Notes: generated by a model from the letters alone, not told the origin. A stretch of 64,000 nt of DNA from Polynucleobacter sp. AM-25C3 (GCF_018882335.1 NZ_JACVOS010000005.1:124001-188000); one strand, 5' to 3'. Positions 44,314 through 54,417 are shown, counted from the first letter of the stretch. A program made the numbers and translations.

Positions 44314-45255
44314 ATGACAATTCCAAAAGACTCCAAAATATACGTTGCTGGCCATAGGGGCTTGGTAGGCTCTGCCATCGTCAGGCGGTTGGAGTCGGGT
44401 GGATATACCAATTTAGTGGTTCGCACCCATCAAGAATTAGACTTGTTAGATCAGGCGTCAGTGAATCATTTTTTTGAATCAGAAAAGCCCGAATACGTTT
44501 TTTTAGCAGCGGCGATGGTGGGCGGTATTCAGGCCAATAATACTTACCCTGCTGAATTTATTTATGAGAACCTGATGGTTCAAAATAATGTCATGCACGC
44601 GGCACATAAAGAGGGCGCCAAGTGGTTTTGCTTTTTAGGTTCCAGTTGTATTTATCCCCGCGATTGTCCGCAGCCGATTAAGGAAGAATATTTCTTAAGT
44701 GGGCCACTCGAGAAAACCAATGAGCCCTATGCGATAGCAAAAATTGCTGGTATTGAATTATGTAATGTCTATAACCAAGGCGCAGGAACACGTTTTGTAA
44801 GTGTGATGCCTACTAATTTGTACGGTCCCAACGATCATTATGATTTGGCTAAAAGCCATGTGCTGCCAGCCTTGATTCGTAAAGCGCACGAGGCCAAGTT
44901 AAGGGGCGATTCGGAGTTAGTGGTGTGGGGCTCCGGAAAACCTTATCGTGAATTTTTGTATGTTGACGATATGGCTGACGCCTGTATTTTCTTGATGGAA
45001 AATAGAATCGACGAAGGTATGTATAACGTTGGCGTTGGTGAAGATGTGACTATTCGTGAATTAGCCGAAACAGTAATGGATGTGATCGGCTTTCAAGGGC
45101 AAATTGTGTTTGATGCCAGTAAGCCTGATGGAACTCCACGCAAGTTGATGGATGTCTCGAGAATGGCTGGCTTGGGATGGAAAGCAAAAACTTCATTGAA
45201 TGATGGGATTGCATTTTCTTATAGAGATTTTTTACAAAGAAGTCATGACTCATAA
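44314..45255 (+). CDS. GDP-L-fucose synthase (second copy)
   Basis: 313 residues with the same Fcl motifs as the gene at 36692: [49 protein letters not shown] and [14 protein letters not shown]. It lacks the short insertion of the other copy and is closer in length to E. coli Fcl. The two copies differ enough to be separate acquisitions. They may serve different GDP-keto sugars. Confidence 0.9.
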   Translation: MTIPKDSKIYVAGHRGLVGSAIVRRLESGGYTNLVVRTHQELDLLDQASVNHFFESEKPEYVFLAAAMVGGIQANNTYPAEFIYENLMVQNNVMHAAHKEGAKWFCFLGSSCIYPRDCPQPIKEEYFLSGPLEKTNEPYAIAKIAGIELCNVYNQGAGTRFVSVMPTNLYGPNDHYDLAKSHVLPALIRKAHEAKLRGDSELVVWGSGKPYREFLYVDDMADACIFLMENRIDEGMYNVGVGEDVTIRELAETVMDVIGFQGQIVFDASKPDGTPRKLMDVSRMAGLGWKAKTSLNDGIAFSYRDFLQRSHDS

Positions 45256-45279
45256 TTGCTTAAGGTAGATATAAAGAAA

Positions 45280-46518
45280 ATGATAAAGATAATTACAAAT
45301 TGCCGGATTTGTGGAGAGAATCAATTAACCTCTTTAATGCTGCTAGAGAACCAGGCGCTAACAGGAGTATTTCCTAAAACAAAAACTGAAAAAGTCACTA
45401 GTGGAGCAGTTGAGTTAGTGAAGTGCACCAGTTCGAATGGCTGTGGTTTAGTTCAGCTAAGACAAAGCTATGACTTGAGCGAGATGTATGGTTTAAATTA
45501 TGGCTATCGATCAGGCCTTAATGCCAGCATGGTGAAGCATTTGCATTCAAAGGTCGCCAATGTCTTGGAGATGAATATCCTTCAAAAGAATGATCTCATT
45601 ATTGATATTGGGAGTAATGATGCGACTACTTTACGCGCCTACCCTCAGGGTGAATATGATTTGGTGGGAATTGATCCAACGGGCTTAAAGTTTTCTGAAT
45701 ACTATCCAAAAGAAATTCGCTTAATTCCAGAGTTTTTTTCTGCAGATGCGGTTACAAAAGCATTGGGTGATAAGAAGGCAAAAGTCATTACCTCTTTTTC
45801 AATGTTTTACGATCTTGAAGATCCAGTTGCTTTTGCTAAAGAGATTGAAGGTGCCCTGGCAGATGATGGTGTTTGGATTTTTGAGCAGAGCTATCTTCCT
45901 GCAATGCTCCGCACAAATTCATTCGATACGATTTGTCACGAGCACCTAGAGTTTTATGCCGTGAAGCAAATTTTATGGATTGCAGAAAAAGCAGGCTTGA
46001 AAGTTTTGGATGTTGAATTCAATGATGTGAATGGGGGTAGTTTTTCAATTACCTGCGCTAAGGTTGACTCAAAGTATGAGCCTAATCACGAAAAGTTAAA
46101 TAAAATATTGGCAGATGAAACGAAGCTTGGATTAGATACGACCGAAGCTTTTGACGCTTTTAAAGTACGGGTTGAGCAAGCTAGAAATGACCTAATGAAT
46201 TTTCTTAAAAAAGCAAAGTCAGAAGGCAAGCGAGTCTGTGGATTAGGGGCCTCTACCAAAGGTAATGTATTACTTCAATACTATGGAATCACCGAAGATT
46301 TAATTTCGGAAATTGGTGAAGTCAATAGTGATAAATTTGGATCGTTCACTCCTGGCACTTTAATTCCGTTGACCCCCGAAGCTGAGGTTCTAGCTTTTAA
46401 TCCAGATTACCTGCTAGTGCTGCCATGGCACTTTAGAGCTTTTTTTGAATCTTTAGGATCAATGAAGGGGAGAAAGTTAGTCTTTCCATTGCCCGATTTT
46501 CAAGTTGTTCATCTCTAA
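45280..46518 (+). CDS. C-methyltransferase-like enzyme (NovU/TylC3 family)
   Basis: 412 residues from ATG 45280 (TTG 45256 is an alternative). An N-terminal zinc domain (CRICG...KCTSSNGCG) is followed by a SAM domain (LIIDIGSNDATTLRAYP), SYLPAMLRTNSFDTICHEHLEFYA, and a C-terminal domain (KRVCGLGASTKGNVLLQYYG). This three-part layout is that of 3-C-methyltransferases acting on 4-keto-6-deoxy sugars. A branched deoxysugar is therefore possible. Confidence 0.8.
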   Translation: MIKIITNCRICGENQLTSLMLLENQALTGVFPKTKTEKVTSGAVELVKCTSSNGCGLVQLRQSYDLSEMYGLNYGYRSGLNASMVKHLHSKVANVLEMNILQKNDLIIDIGSNDATTLRAYPQGEYDLVGIDPTGLKFSEYYPKEIRLIPEFFSADAVTKALGDKKAKVITSFSMFYDLEDPVAFAKEIEGALADDGVWIFEQSYLPAMLRTNSFDTICHEHLEFYAVKQILWIAEKAGLKVLDVEFNDVNGGSFSITCAKVDSKYEPNHEKLNKILADETKLGLDTTEAFDAFKVRVEQARNDLMNFLKKAKSEGKRVCGLGASTKGNVLLQYYGITEDLISEIGEVNSDKFGSFTPGTLIPLTPEAEVLAFNPDYLLVLPWHFRAFFESLGSMKGRKLVFPLPDFQVVHL

Positions 46519-46554
46519 AATTTTTACGTGCGGAATTTAATTTTGGTTCAGCCT

Positions 46555-48315
46555 ATGTCGATTTTGCTACGTCGACTTTGGTTGTCTTTTAACTCGCGTC
46601 GAAAAATTCAGTTTGGCTTCCTTTTTATTCTAATGTTGATTGCCTCCTTGGCGGAGATTATTAGCATTGGTGCTGTTTTGCCATTTTTAGGCGCATTAAC
46701 TTCCCCTGATAAGTTATTTAACAGTCAGTTGGCTCAGCCGGTAATTAGAGTTTTAGGTGTTTCCGAACCAAAGCAGCTATTAGTACCCCTTACAATTGCC
46801 TTCGTTATTGCTTCAGTGTTTTCGGGGTTGGCAAGACTGGTTTTGCTTTGGGCGCAAACTAGACTTAGTCATGCCATTGGCGCCGACTTAAGCATCAGCA
46901 TCTATCGTCGAACCCTTTATCAGCCCTATGCAATTCATGTGGGGCGAAATACAAGTGAAATTATTGGGGGTATTTCTAATAAGGCAAATTTGGTCGTCTA
47001 TCAAATACTTCTGCCTTTGCTGACTATTTTTAGCTCAGTTTTAATTTTAATTGCTATTTTATTGGCCCTAGTTGCTATTGAACCCTCGGTTGCTGTTTCT
47101 GTATTTGTTGGCTTTGGCGGAATTTATGCATTAGTAATACTTATAACTAAAAAAAGATTGACGCTGTATGGTCAGCAAATTAGTAAAGATTCAAATAGAG
47201 TTATTAAGGTGCTACAAGAGGGGCTTGGAGGTATTCGTGATATTTTGATCGATGGCACTCAAGAGGCATATTGTAAAATTTATACGGATGCAGATATTCC
47301 TCTGCGCCGTGCGCAGGCTAGTGTTCAGATTTTTGGGGGTGCTCCGAGATTTGTAATTGAAGCCTTAGGAATGGTATTGATAGCCTTCGTAGCTTTTTTA
47401 TTGTCAAGACGTCCAGAGGGAATCTCAGCGGCCATACCTATACTTGGTGCATTAGCTTTAGGTGCTCAAAGACTATTACCATTGCTTCAACAATCTTATG
47501 CTAGCTGGGCTTTGCTAAAAAGTGGCCAAGCATCATTGGCGGATGTACTTGGCCTGCTTGATCAGAGGTTGCCTGACCACTCCCATTCGCAATTGTCCAA
47601 GAGATTGCCCTTTAATTATGAGATTGAGTTTAATAATTTAAGATTTCAATATGGACCAGATCAACCCTGGGTATTGGATGGGATAAACCTAAAAATTGCC
47701 ACGGGGTCTCGAGTTGGCTTTATTGGCGCTACTGGAAGTGGTAAAAGTACTTTGCTAGATATTTTGATGGGGTTGCTATTCCCAACCCAGGGTCGTTTAA
47801 TGATTGATGGAGAATCAATCATCGCAAAAAATCACAGGGGGTGGCAGGCGCATATTGCCCATGTTCCACAGTCCATTTATTTGGCCGATACTACGATAGC
47901 AGAAAATATTGCATTTGGCATTCCTGTTGAGGAAATTGATTTCGATGCCGTTCGCTTTGCCGCCCAAAGAGCGCAGTTATCTGAGGTTATTGAATCTTGG
48001 GATGCTAAATACAATACGTTCGTTGGCGAAAGAGGAGTACGTCTATCAGGAGGGCAGCGTCAACGGATCGGAATTGCTCGGGCACTTTATAAGAATGCTG
48101 ACGTCATTATTCTTGATGAGGCTACCAGTGCACTCGATAATGAGACGGAGTTATCGGTAATGTCTGCTATCGAGTGTATTGATAAGAAAATAACGTTAAT
48201 TATTGTGGCTCATCGACTTACGACTTTAAAGAATTGTAGCCAAGTAATTGAAATGTCTGCAGGGAGGATTAAACGTGCTGGAAGTTATCAAGACATCATT
48301 GGGTCTGCAATTTGA
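46555..48315 (+). CDS. ABC transporter, PglK-like lipid-linked oligosaccharide flippase
   Basis: 586 residues from ATG 46555 (GTG 46528 also possible; neither has a strong RBS). Six membrane helices (about 1-320) are fused to an ATPase with Walker A GATGSGKST, signature LSGGQRQR, Walker B VIILDEAT and the switch His in VAHRLT. Layout and context match PglK/MsbA-type flippases. No Wzx gene is in the window, so this could flip the whole repeat unit. Confidence 0.8.
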   Translation: MSILLRRLWLSFNSRRKIQFGFLFILMLIASLAEIISIGAVLPFLGALTSPDKLFNSQLAQPVIRVLGVSEPKQLLVPLTIAFVIASVFSGLARLVLLWAQTRLSHAIGADLSISIYRRTLYQPYAIHVGRNTSEIIGGISNKANLVVYQILLPLLTIFSSVLILIAILLALVAIEPSVAVSVFVGFGGIYALVILITKKRLTLYGQQISKDSNRVIKVLQEGLGGIRDILIDGTQEAYCKIYTDADIPLRRAQASVQIFGGAPRFVIEALGMVLIAFVAFLLSRRPEGISAAIPILGALALGAQRLLPLLQQSYASWALLKSGQASLADVLGLLDQRLPDHSHSQLSKRLPFNYEIEFNNLRFQYGPDQPWVLDGINLKIATGSRVGFIGATGSGKSTLLDILMGLLFPTQGRLMIDGESIIAKNHRGWQAHIAHVPQSIYLADTTIAENIAFGIPVEEIDFDAVRFAAQRAQLSEVIESWDAKYNTFVGERGVRLSGGQRQRIGIARALYKNADVIILDEATSALDNETELSVMSAIECIDKKITLIIVAHRLTTLKNCSQVIEMSAGRIKRAGSYQDIIGSAI

Positions 48316-48354
48316 AGTTCATCTTTAAATTTAATAAATTGATATAGAGTAGAT

Positions 48355-49350
48355 ATGAAAATATTAGTTACTGGTGCCGATGGTTTTATTGGCTCCCACC
48401 TCACTGAAGCGTTGGTCAAGGCTGGTCATGAGGTCAAGGCATTTGTTCTCTACAATTCGTTTAATTCTTGGGGTTGGTTGGATCAATGCTTGCCAGAAGT
48501 CAAAGGAAGATTTGAGGTTTTTGCTGGAGACATTCGTGACCCCAACGGAGTGCATGAGGCAATGAAAGGTTGTGACGCTGTTTTGCATCTAGCTGCATTA
48601 ATAGCAATCCCATATTCATATCATTCGCCCGATACATATGTAGACGTCAATGTGAAGGGGACCTTAAATATCCTTCAGGCTGCTCGCAGTTTAGATATAA
48701 AACGAGTTATTCATACTTCAACGAGTGAAGTTTATGGCACAGCAAGATTTGTGCCCATTACTGAAGAGCACCCCTTGCAAGGGCAGTCACCATATTCCGC
48801 CACAAAGATTGCCGCTGATCAACTGGCTTTTTCTTTTTATGCCTCTTTTGGTCTTCCGGTAGTAACAATTCGCCCGTTTAACACTTATGGGCCCCGCCAA
48901 TCAGCGCGTGCAGTTATCCCTACTATCATCACGCAAATAGCGAATGGAGAGCGGAGAATAAAATTGGGCTCAGTTTCACCTACGCGTGATTTTAATTATG
49001 TACAGGATACCGTTGCGGGTTTTATTGCTGCGCTAAATTCTGATAAGGGCTTGGGCGAGGTCATTAACTTAGGGAGCAACTTCGAAATATCGGTAGGTGA
49101 TACTGCGCATCTCATTGCCGAAGCGATGAATATTGACATTGAGATCATTACTGACGAAGTGCGTTTGCGCCCAGAGAATTCTGAGGTCGAGCGCTTATGG
49201 GCGGACAATACTAAAGCAAGCCAATTGTTTGATTGGCAGCCAAGCTATGGTGGGCGCGAGGGTTTTAAGCGTGGCCTTAGTGAAACTGCTCAGTGGTTCT
49301 CCCAACTAGGAAATCTTCGTGGATATAAAGCGAATATTTATAATATATAA
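48355..49350 (+). CDS. legB: NAD-dependent sugar 4,6-dehydratase, legionaminic pathway
   Basis: 331 residues, extended SDR: KILVTGADGFIGSHLTEAL, catalytic STSEVYG and YSATKIAADQ. In Campylobacter and Legionella LegB dehydrates GDP-GlcNAc (or a UDP form) as the first committed step toward legionaminic acid. Position at the head of legC-legH-legI-legG-ptmE fixes the role. Confidence 0.88.
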   Translation: MKILVTGADGFIGSHLTEALVKAGHEVKAFVLYNSFNSWGWLDQCLPEVKGRFEVFAGDIRDPNGVHEAMKGCDAVLHLAALIAIPYSYHSPDTYVDVNVKGTLNILQAARSLDIKRVIHTSTSEVYGTARFVPITEEHPLQGQSPYSATKIAADQLAFSFYASFGLPVVTIRPFNTYGPRQSARAVIPTIITQIANGERRIKLGSVSPTRDFNYVQDTVAGFIAALNSDKGLGEVINLGSNFEISVGDTAHLIAEAMNIDIEIITDEVRLRPENSEVERLWADNTKASQLFDWQPSYGGREGFKRGLSETAQWFSQLGNLRGYKANIYNI

Positions 49351-49355
49351 ATGAT

Positions 49356-50519
49356 ATGAGTGATCGGACCGATCTTGCTATTCAAGTTGTAACTGCTATC
49401 CGTTCTGTAGTTGGCGCGGGGCCTGCCCCATTAAGCGAGCCCAGCTTTGCAGGTAACGAATGGTTATACCTTAAAGAGTGCCTAGACTCAACATTTGTCT
49501 CATCGGTGGGAAAATTTGTCGATCGTTTCGAGATTGATTTGGCGAAATTTACTGGCGCTAAATATGCAGTGGCTGTGGTAAATGGCACGGCAGCGTTGCA
49601 TATTGCCCTAAAACTTGCGGGCGTAAAAGCTGGTGATGAAGTATTGGTACCCGCCCTTACTTTTATTGCCACAACCAATGCCGTCGCCTATTGCAACGCT
49701 TCACCACATCTTGTGGATAGCGATCTGGTTACATTAGGTGTTGACGCTGTCAAGTTGCGAAATTACTTACTTAGCCACACTGAGCAACGTTCTAATCAAT
49801 GTATTAATAATCGTGCCACTGGGCAGGTAATACGTGCATTGGTACCCATGCATACCTTTGGCCACCCAGTTGATATGGATGGTTTGCTGGCTATTGCGCA
49901 TGACTTTAATATATTGCTCGTAGAAGATGCGGCCGAATCTTTAGGTAGTTACTATCAAGGACAACATACTGGGACTTTTGGGTTAATGGGAACACTCAGT
50001 TTTAATGGTAATAAAGCCATTACTACTGGCGGAGGTGGCGCCATACTGACCAATGATGCCAAACACTTAACCACCACCGCTAAGTTGCCGCATGCATGGG
50101 AATTTCGTCATGATGAAATTGGCTATAACTACCGCCTTCCAAACTTAAACGCTGCTTTGGGTTGCGCCCAATTGGAGCAATTGCCAGTGAAGCTTTCTGC
50201 CAAAAAAGCATTATTTGCATGCTATCTAATTGCTTTTGAGCGAGTTGTGGGGGTGAAGCTTATGCCAGAGCCAGAGAAATGCCAAAGTAATTACTGGTTA
50301 CAAACGTTGTTGTTGGATGTGGGGAATGAAGATCAACGTGACGCCATCTTGAAGGTTAACAATGATGCTGGTTTTATGACTCGCCCTGCCTGGACATTGA
50401 TGGATGAGTTGACTCCATTTAAAGGATGTCCACGGATGGACTTGACTATGGCGAAATCACTGGTGCAGCGCTTAATTAATATCCCAAGCAGTTCACATTT
50501 GGTTTTAGCGGCATCATGA
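49356..50519 (+). CDS. legC: PLP-dependent sugar aminotransferase, legionaminic pathway
   Basis: 387 residues of the DegT/DnrJ/EryC1 family. ALTFIATTNAVAYCNASP, EDAAESLGSYY and the PLP lysine in FNGNKAITTGGGGA are visible. It adds the C4 amino group to the LegB product. Starts 5 bases after legB and overlaps legH as ATGA. Confidence 0.92.
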   Translation: MSDRTDLAIQVVTAIRSVVGAGPAPLSEPSFAGNEWLYLKECLDSTFVSSVGKFVDRFEIDLAKFTGAKYAVAVVNGTAALHIALKLAGVKAGDEVLVPALTFIATTNAVAYCNASPHLVDSDLVTLGVDAVKLRNYLLSHTEQRSNQCINNRATGQVIRALVPMHTFGHPVDMDGLLAIAHDFNILLVEDAAESLGSYYQGQHTGTFGLMGTLSFNGNKAITTGGGGAILTNDAKHLTTTAKLPHAWEFRHDEIGYNYRLPNLNAALGCAQLEQLPVKLSAKKALFACYLIAFERVVGVKLMPEPEKCQSNYWLQTLLLDVGNEDQRDAILKVNNDAGFMTRPAWTLMDELTPFKGCPRMDLTMAKSLVQRLINIPSSSHLVLAAS

Positions 50520-51151
50520 CTAAACCTAAGCTAATCTTAGTTGGTGCCGGCGGTCACGCTCATTCATGTATTGATGTGATTGAGCGGCATGGGCATTTTC
50601 AGATCGCTGGATTAGTGGGTTTACCAGAGCAAAGGGACGCTCAACACCTAGAGTATGGGTATGCTGTGATTGGCACTGATAGTGATTTATCTTGCCTAGC
50701 GAAGACCTATCAATATGCTTTAATTACTATTGGGCAAATACAGAGTGCGGAGCACCGTATTCGCCTATATCAGCAAGTTAGGCAATTGGGCTATCAATTG
50801 CCCATCATCATTTCGCCTACTGCTCATATTTCTAGTCACGCCACGCTTGGAGTTGGGACTATTGTTATGCATGGAGCTATCGTTAATGCTGGCGCTAGTG
50901 TTGGAAATAACTGCATTATTAATAGTCGTGCGCTGATTGAGCACGATGCGAGAGTTGAGGATCATTGCCATATTTCTACTGGAGCCATTCTGAATGGGGA
51001 TGTGACTGTTGGCTCTGGCAGCTTTATTGGTAGTGGTAGCATCATTAAGCAAGGTATCGTTATTGGCGGAGATTGTCTAGTGGGAATGGGATTAGGGGTT
51101 AGGTATGATCTTACTAACAACACCCAATTTACGGGGTATGGAAAGGTATGA
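50516..51151 (+). CDS. legH: sugar O/N-acyltransferase of the PglD type, legionaminic pathway
   Basis: 211 residues. The N-terminal nucleotide-sugar-binding part is LILVGAGGHAHSCIDVI. The C-terminal left-handed beta-helix of hexapeptide repeats (VGTIVMHGAIVNAGASVG, HISTGAILNGDVTVGSGSFIG) includes the catalytic His in LIEHDARVEDH. It should acetylate the 4-amino group to give the diacetamido sugar used by LegG. Overlaps both neighbours by 4 bases. Confidence 0.88.
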   Translation: MTKPKLILVGAGGHAHSCIDVIERHGHFQIAGLVGLPEQRDAQHLEYGYAVIGTDSDLSCLAKTYQYALITIGQIQSAEHRIRLYQQVRQLGYQLPIIISPTAHISSHATLGVGTIVMHGAIVNAGASVGNNCIINSRALIEHDARVEDHCHISTGAILNGDVTVGSGSFIGSGSIIKQGIVIGGDCLVGMGLGVRYDLTNNTQFTGYGKV

Positions 51152-52155
51152 AGAATAAAACCCTAATCATCGCTGAAGCAGGCGTAAATCACAATGGGGA
51201 CATAGGTTTAGCCAAGCAATTGATTGACGTGGCAGCTGAAGCTGGTGCTGATATGGTCAAGTTTCAAACTTTTAATGCTAACCGTCAAGTAACGCGTACT
51301 GCCAAAAAAGCCGATTACCAAAGTCAGGCTACCGACAGTGCGGAATCTCAACATGAAATGTTGAGTAGATTAGAGTTAACAGAAGCCATGCATCTTGAGC
51401 TTATTGCCCATTGTGAAATACGGAACATTGGTTTCTTATCTACTGGTTTTGATATTGAAAGTATCGATTTGTTATCAAATCTTGGTCAGGAGTGTTTTAA
51501 GGTTCCATCCGGTGAAATTACTAACTTACCGTATTTGCGTCACATTGGCCAACTCGGAAAAATTATTATTCTTTCTACCGGCATGTCAACCTTAGGAGAT
51601 ATAGAAGCGGCTATTGACGTTCTGGAGAGTGCCGGCACACCTCGCATTAAGATTACTGTTTTACATTGCACGACTGAATACCCAACCCCTATGGCTGAAG
51701 TAAATTTACGTGCCATGCAAAGCATTCATACGGCCTTTGGTACGGCAGTTGGCTATTCTGATCACACGCAAGGGATGGAGGTTGCTATTGCAGCTGTTGC
51801 GATGGGTGCCGTTGTGATTGAAAAACACTTTACATTAGACCGCAATCTACCTGGCCCCGATCATCAAGCCAGTCTTGAGCCGGAAGAGCTTAATGCCATG
51901 GTTGCGGCTATTCGTAATATAGAAGTTGCGCTCGGCGATGGCATTAAGCGCTTAACACCTAGCGAAGCTAGGAACAAATCGGTAGTACGTAAATCCATAG
52001 TTGCCAGTCGCGACATTAAAGCTGGTGAGCAATTTACTGCCGAAAACATCGCTACCAAAAGACCTGGCATGGGCATTTCACCTATGCGGTGGGATGAAGT
52101 GCTAGGAAAAAGTGCAAAGCGGGATTTTTTGTCTGATGAGTCAATAGAATTATGA
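51148..52155 (+). CDS. legI: N,N'-diacetyllegionaminic acid synthase (NeuB family)
   Basis: 335 residues. IAEAGVNHNGDIGLAKQLI and MVKFQTF mark the NeuB TIM barrel; CFKVPSGEITNLPYL and GYSDHT are conserved; the C-terminal antifreeze-like SAF domain begins at RDIKAGEQFTAENIATKRPG. It condenses a six-carbon sugar with phosphoenolpyruvate to a nine-carbon acid. Confidence 0.92.
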   Translation: MKNKTLIIAEAGVNHNGDIGLAKQLIDVAAEAGADMVKFQTFNANRQVTRTAKKADYQSQATDSAESQHEMLSRLELTEAMHLELIAHCEIRNIGFLSTGFDIESIDLLSNLGQECFKVPSGEITNLPYLRHIGQLGKIIILSTGMSTLGDIEAAIDVLESAGTPRIKITVLHCTTEYPTPMAEVNLRAMQSIHTAFGTAVGYSDHTQGMEVAIAAVAMGAVVIEKHFTLDRNLPGPDHQASLEPEELNAMVAAIRNIEVALGDGIKRLTPSEARNKSVVRKSIVASRDIKAGEQFTAENIATKRPGMGISPMRWDEVLGKSAKRDFLSDESIEL

Positions 52156-53324
52156 GAAAAATTTGTGTCATTACTGGTACACGTGCCGAATACGGGTTGC
52201 TGCGTTGGGTTATGCAGGGAATTAAGGATGATCCCGCGCTCAGTTTGCAAACTATTGTTACTGGTATGCACTTATCACCAGAATTTGGCCTTACCTATCA
52301 AGCGATAGAGGGAGATGGTTTTCTGATTGACCGCAAGGTAGAAATGTTGACTAGCTCGGATACTTCGGTTGGCATTGCTAAATCTATGGGCCTAGGTTTG
52401 ATTGGTTTTGCCGATGCTTTACATGAATTACAGCCGGATTTAGTTGTGGTTTTAGGAGATCGATTTGAGATATTCTCTGCGGTATCTGCAGCATTAGTGG
52501 CGCGCATACCAGTGGCACATTTGCATGGTGGTGAGACTACTGAGGGCGCCCTTGATGAGGCGCTCAGACATTCGATTACTAAAATGTCGCACTTGCACTT
52601 TGTTGCCGCAGAAAAATATCGTGAACGAGTAATTCAGTTGGGGGAGTCTCCCGAGCGAGTATTTTTGGTTGGCGGTCTGGCGATGGACAATCTAGAGCGC
52701 TTAGAAATTCTTGGTAAAGAAGAATTGGAATGTATGCTAGGCCTTAAGTTTGAAAAAAAGAGCTTATTGATCACTTTTCATCCGGCAACTCTCGAGCATG
52801 GCGCAGCTGCCAATCAAATGGAGGAATTACTTGCTGCCTTGGATCAATTGGGGGGCACACAACTTATCTTTACCATGCCAAATTGCGATACAGAGAGTAG
52901 GATTTTAATTAAAATGATTGAACGGTTTGTTGGGCAGAACCCGAATGCCCACTCTTTTATATCTCTTGGTGAGCAACGCTATCTTTCGTGTATTGCTCAA
53001 GTGGATGGTGTAATAGGAAATTCATCGAGTGGTTTGCTAGAGGTGCCGAGCTTCAAAAAAGGCACAGTTAACATTGGAGCTCGACAGGAAGGTAGACTGA
53101 TGGCTACCAGCGTGATTAATTGCGGCCCTGACCGAGAAGATATTTCTCGCGCTATCAGACAACTTTACACAAAAAAATTCCAGGAGGGCCTTCAGTCTAC
53201 TATTAATCCGTATGGGATTGGCGGGGCAAGCGAAAAAATTATACAAACATTAAAAAATTACCCGCTCTCGAATCTTCTTAAAAAGAGATTTTATGATTTA
53301 CCCAAAGCGGCGATGGAGCAATGA
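52152..53324 (+). CDS. legG: UDP/GDP-sugar hydrolysing 2-epimerase (NeuC family)
   Basis: 390 residues. ITGTRAEYGLLRWVMQ, VVLGDRFEIFSA, HLHGGETTEGALDEALRH and IGNSSSGLLEVPSF match NeuC/LegG. It releases the nucleotide and inverts C2, giving the free 2,4-diacetamido-mannose-type substrate of LegI. It lies between legI and ptmE with 4-base overlaps. Confidence 0.92.
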   Translation: MRKICVITGTRAEYGLLRWVMQGIKDDPALSLQTIVTGMHLSPEFGLTYQAIEGDGFLIDRKVEMLTSSDTSVGIAKSMGLGLIGFADALHELQPDLVVVLGDRFEIFSAVSAALVARIPVAHLHGGETTEGALDEALRHSITKMSHLHFVAAEKYRERVIQLGESPERVFLVGGLAMDNLERLEILGKEELECMLGLKFEKKSLLITFHPATLEHGAAANQMEELLAALDQLGGTQLIFTMPNCDTESRILIKMIERFVGQNPNAHSFISLGEQRYLSCIAQVDGVIGNSSSGLLEVPSFKKGTVNIGARQEGRLMATSVINCGPDREDISRAIRQLYTKKFQEGLQSTINPYGIGGASEKIIQTLKNYPLSNLLKKRFYDLPKAAMEQ

Positions 53325-54391
53325 TGATAATAAAATCACCCGAACCAATTTGGTCTAAGGCAACTCTAAATGTAAATTCAACAATTGGTGAGGTTGTTCA
53401 AAATTTAGATCAACTCGGAATAAAAATAGTTTTAGTAACCAAAGATAGTGGAGAGCTTGAGGGAACTATTTCTGATGGGGACATTAGGCGAGCTCTTTTA
53501 CGGGGATTGAATTTGAAGAGTTCAATTACGAGCGTGATCCATCGTAACGCATTAGTTGTCCCTCCTGACTTGGAGAGAGCATTGGTCAGGCAACTCATGA
53601 TTGCCAATAAGATTCAACAAATTCCAGTGGTTGATGATAAAAATTGCGTAGTTGGGATGCATCTCTGGGATGAGGTAGTTATATCGCCTATTAGAGATAA
53701 CATTATCATTATTATGGCCGGGGGCAAGGGAAAGAGAATGCGCCCGTTCACTGAAAGTTGCCCAAAACCTCTCTTATTAATCTCGGGAAAACCAATGCTT
53801 GAGCATATTATTAATCGAGCTAAGCAGGAGGGATTTAATAAATTTATATTGGCGATTCAATACCTTGGCCATATGATCGAGGAGTATTTTGGAGATGGTA
53901 GCCTTTTTGGTGTAAACATAACTTATTTGCGTGAGGATTCGCCATTGGGGACTGCGGGCGCTCTTAGTTTGCTTGACCCAATTCCTGAAAAACCTTTTTT
54001 GGTAACAAATGGAGATGTTATTACAGATATTCGTTATGGTGAATTGCTTGATTTTCATGAGCGCCATGGTGCTGTTGCCACTATGGCAGTTCGTTTACAT
54101 GAGTGGCAGCATCCTTTTGGCGTAGTTCATACACAAGGCATAGAAATTACTGGATTTGAAGAAAAGCCAGTTTCTCTCAGTCATATTAATGCTGGCGTAT
54201 ACGCATTAAATCCAGAGGCATTAGATGTCTTATCTTCGAATGAATCTTGCGATATGCCCGCTCTATTTGAAAGTTTAAAGGGACAGCGCAAATTAACCAT
54301 TGCATATCCAATGCATGAGCCTTGGCTTGACGTGGGCCGCCCAGATGATTTTGAGCGTGCGCAAATTAATCTGGATGCTCTTAAGATTTAA
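53321..54391 (+). CDS. ptmE: CBS-domain sugar-phosphate nucleotidyltransferase
   Basis: 356 residues. Two CBS motifs fill about 1-120 (DLEGTISDGDIRRALLRG-like and VVDDKNCVVGMHLWDE). The nucleotidyltransferase domain follows with IIMAGGKGKRMRPFTESCPKPLL and FLVTNGDVITDI. In Campylobacter PtmE makes GDP-glucosamine for the legionaminic route, which implies a GDP-linked pathway here too. PtmF and PtmA, its usual partners, are not in the window. Confidence 0.88.
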   Translation: MMIIKSPEPIWSKATLNVNSTIGEVVQNLDQLGIKIVLVTKDSGELEGTISDGDIRRALLRGLNLKSSITSVIHRNALVVPPDLERALVRQLMIANKIQQIPVVDDKNCVVGMHLWDEVVISPIRDNIIIIMAGGKGKRMRPFTESCPKPLLLISGKPMLEHIINRAKQEGFNKFILAIQYLGHMIEEYFGDGSLFGVNITYLREDSPLGTAGALSLLDPIPEKPFLVTNGDVITDIRYGELLDFHERHGAVATMAVRLHEWQHPFGVVHTQGIEITGFEEKPVSLSHINAGVYALNPEALDVLSSNESCDMPALFESLKGQRKLTIAYPMHEPWLDVGRPDDFERAQINLDALKI

Positions 54392-54417
54392 TAACTTTAG
54401 CCACCTAGTGAGAAAAT

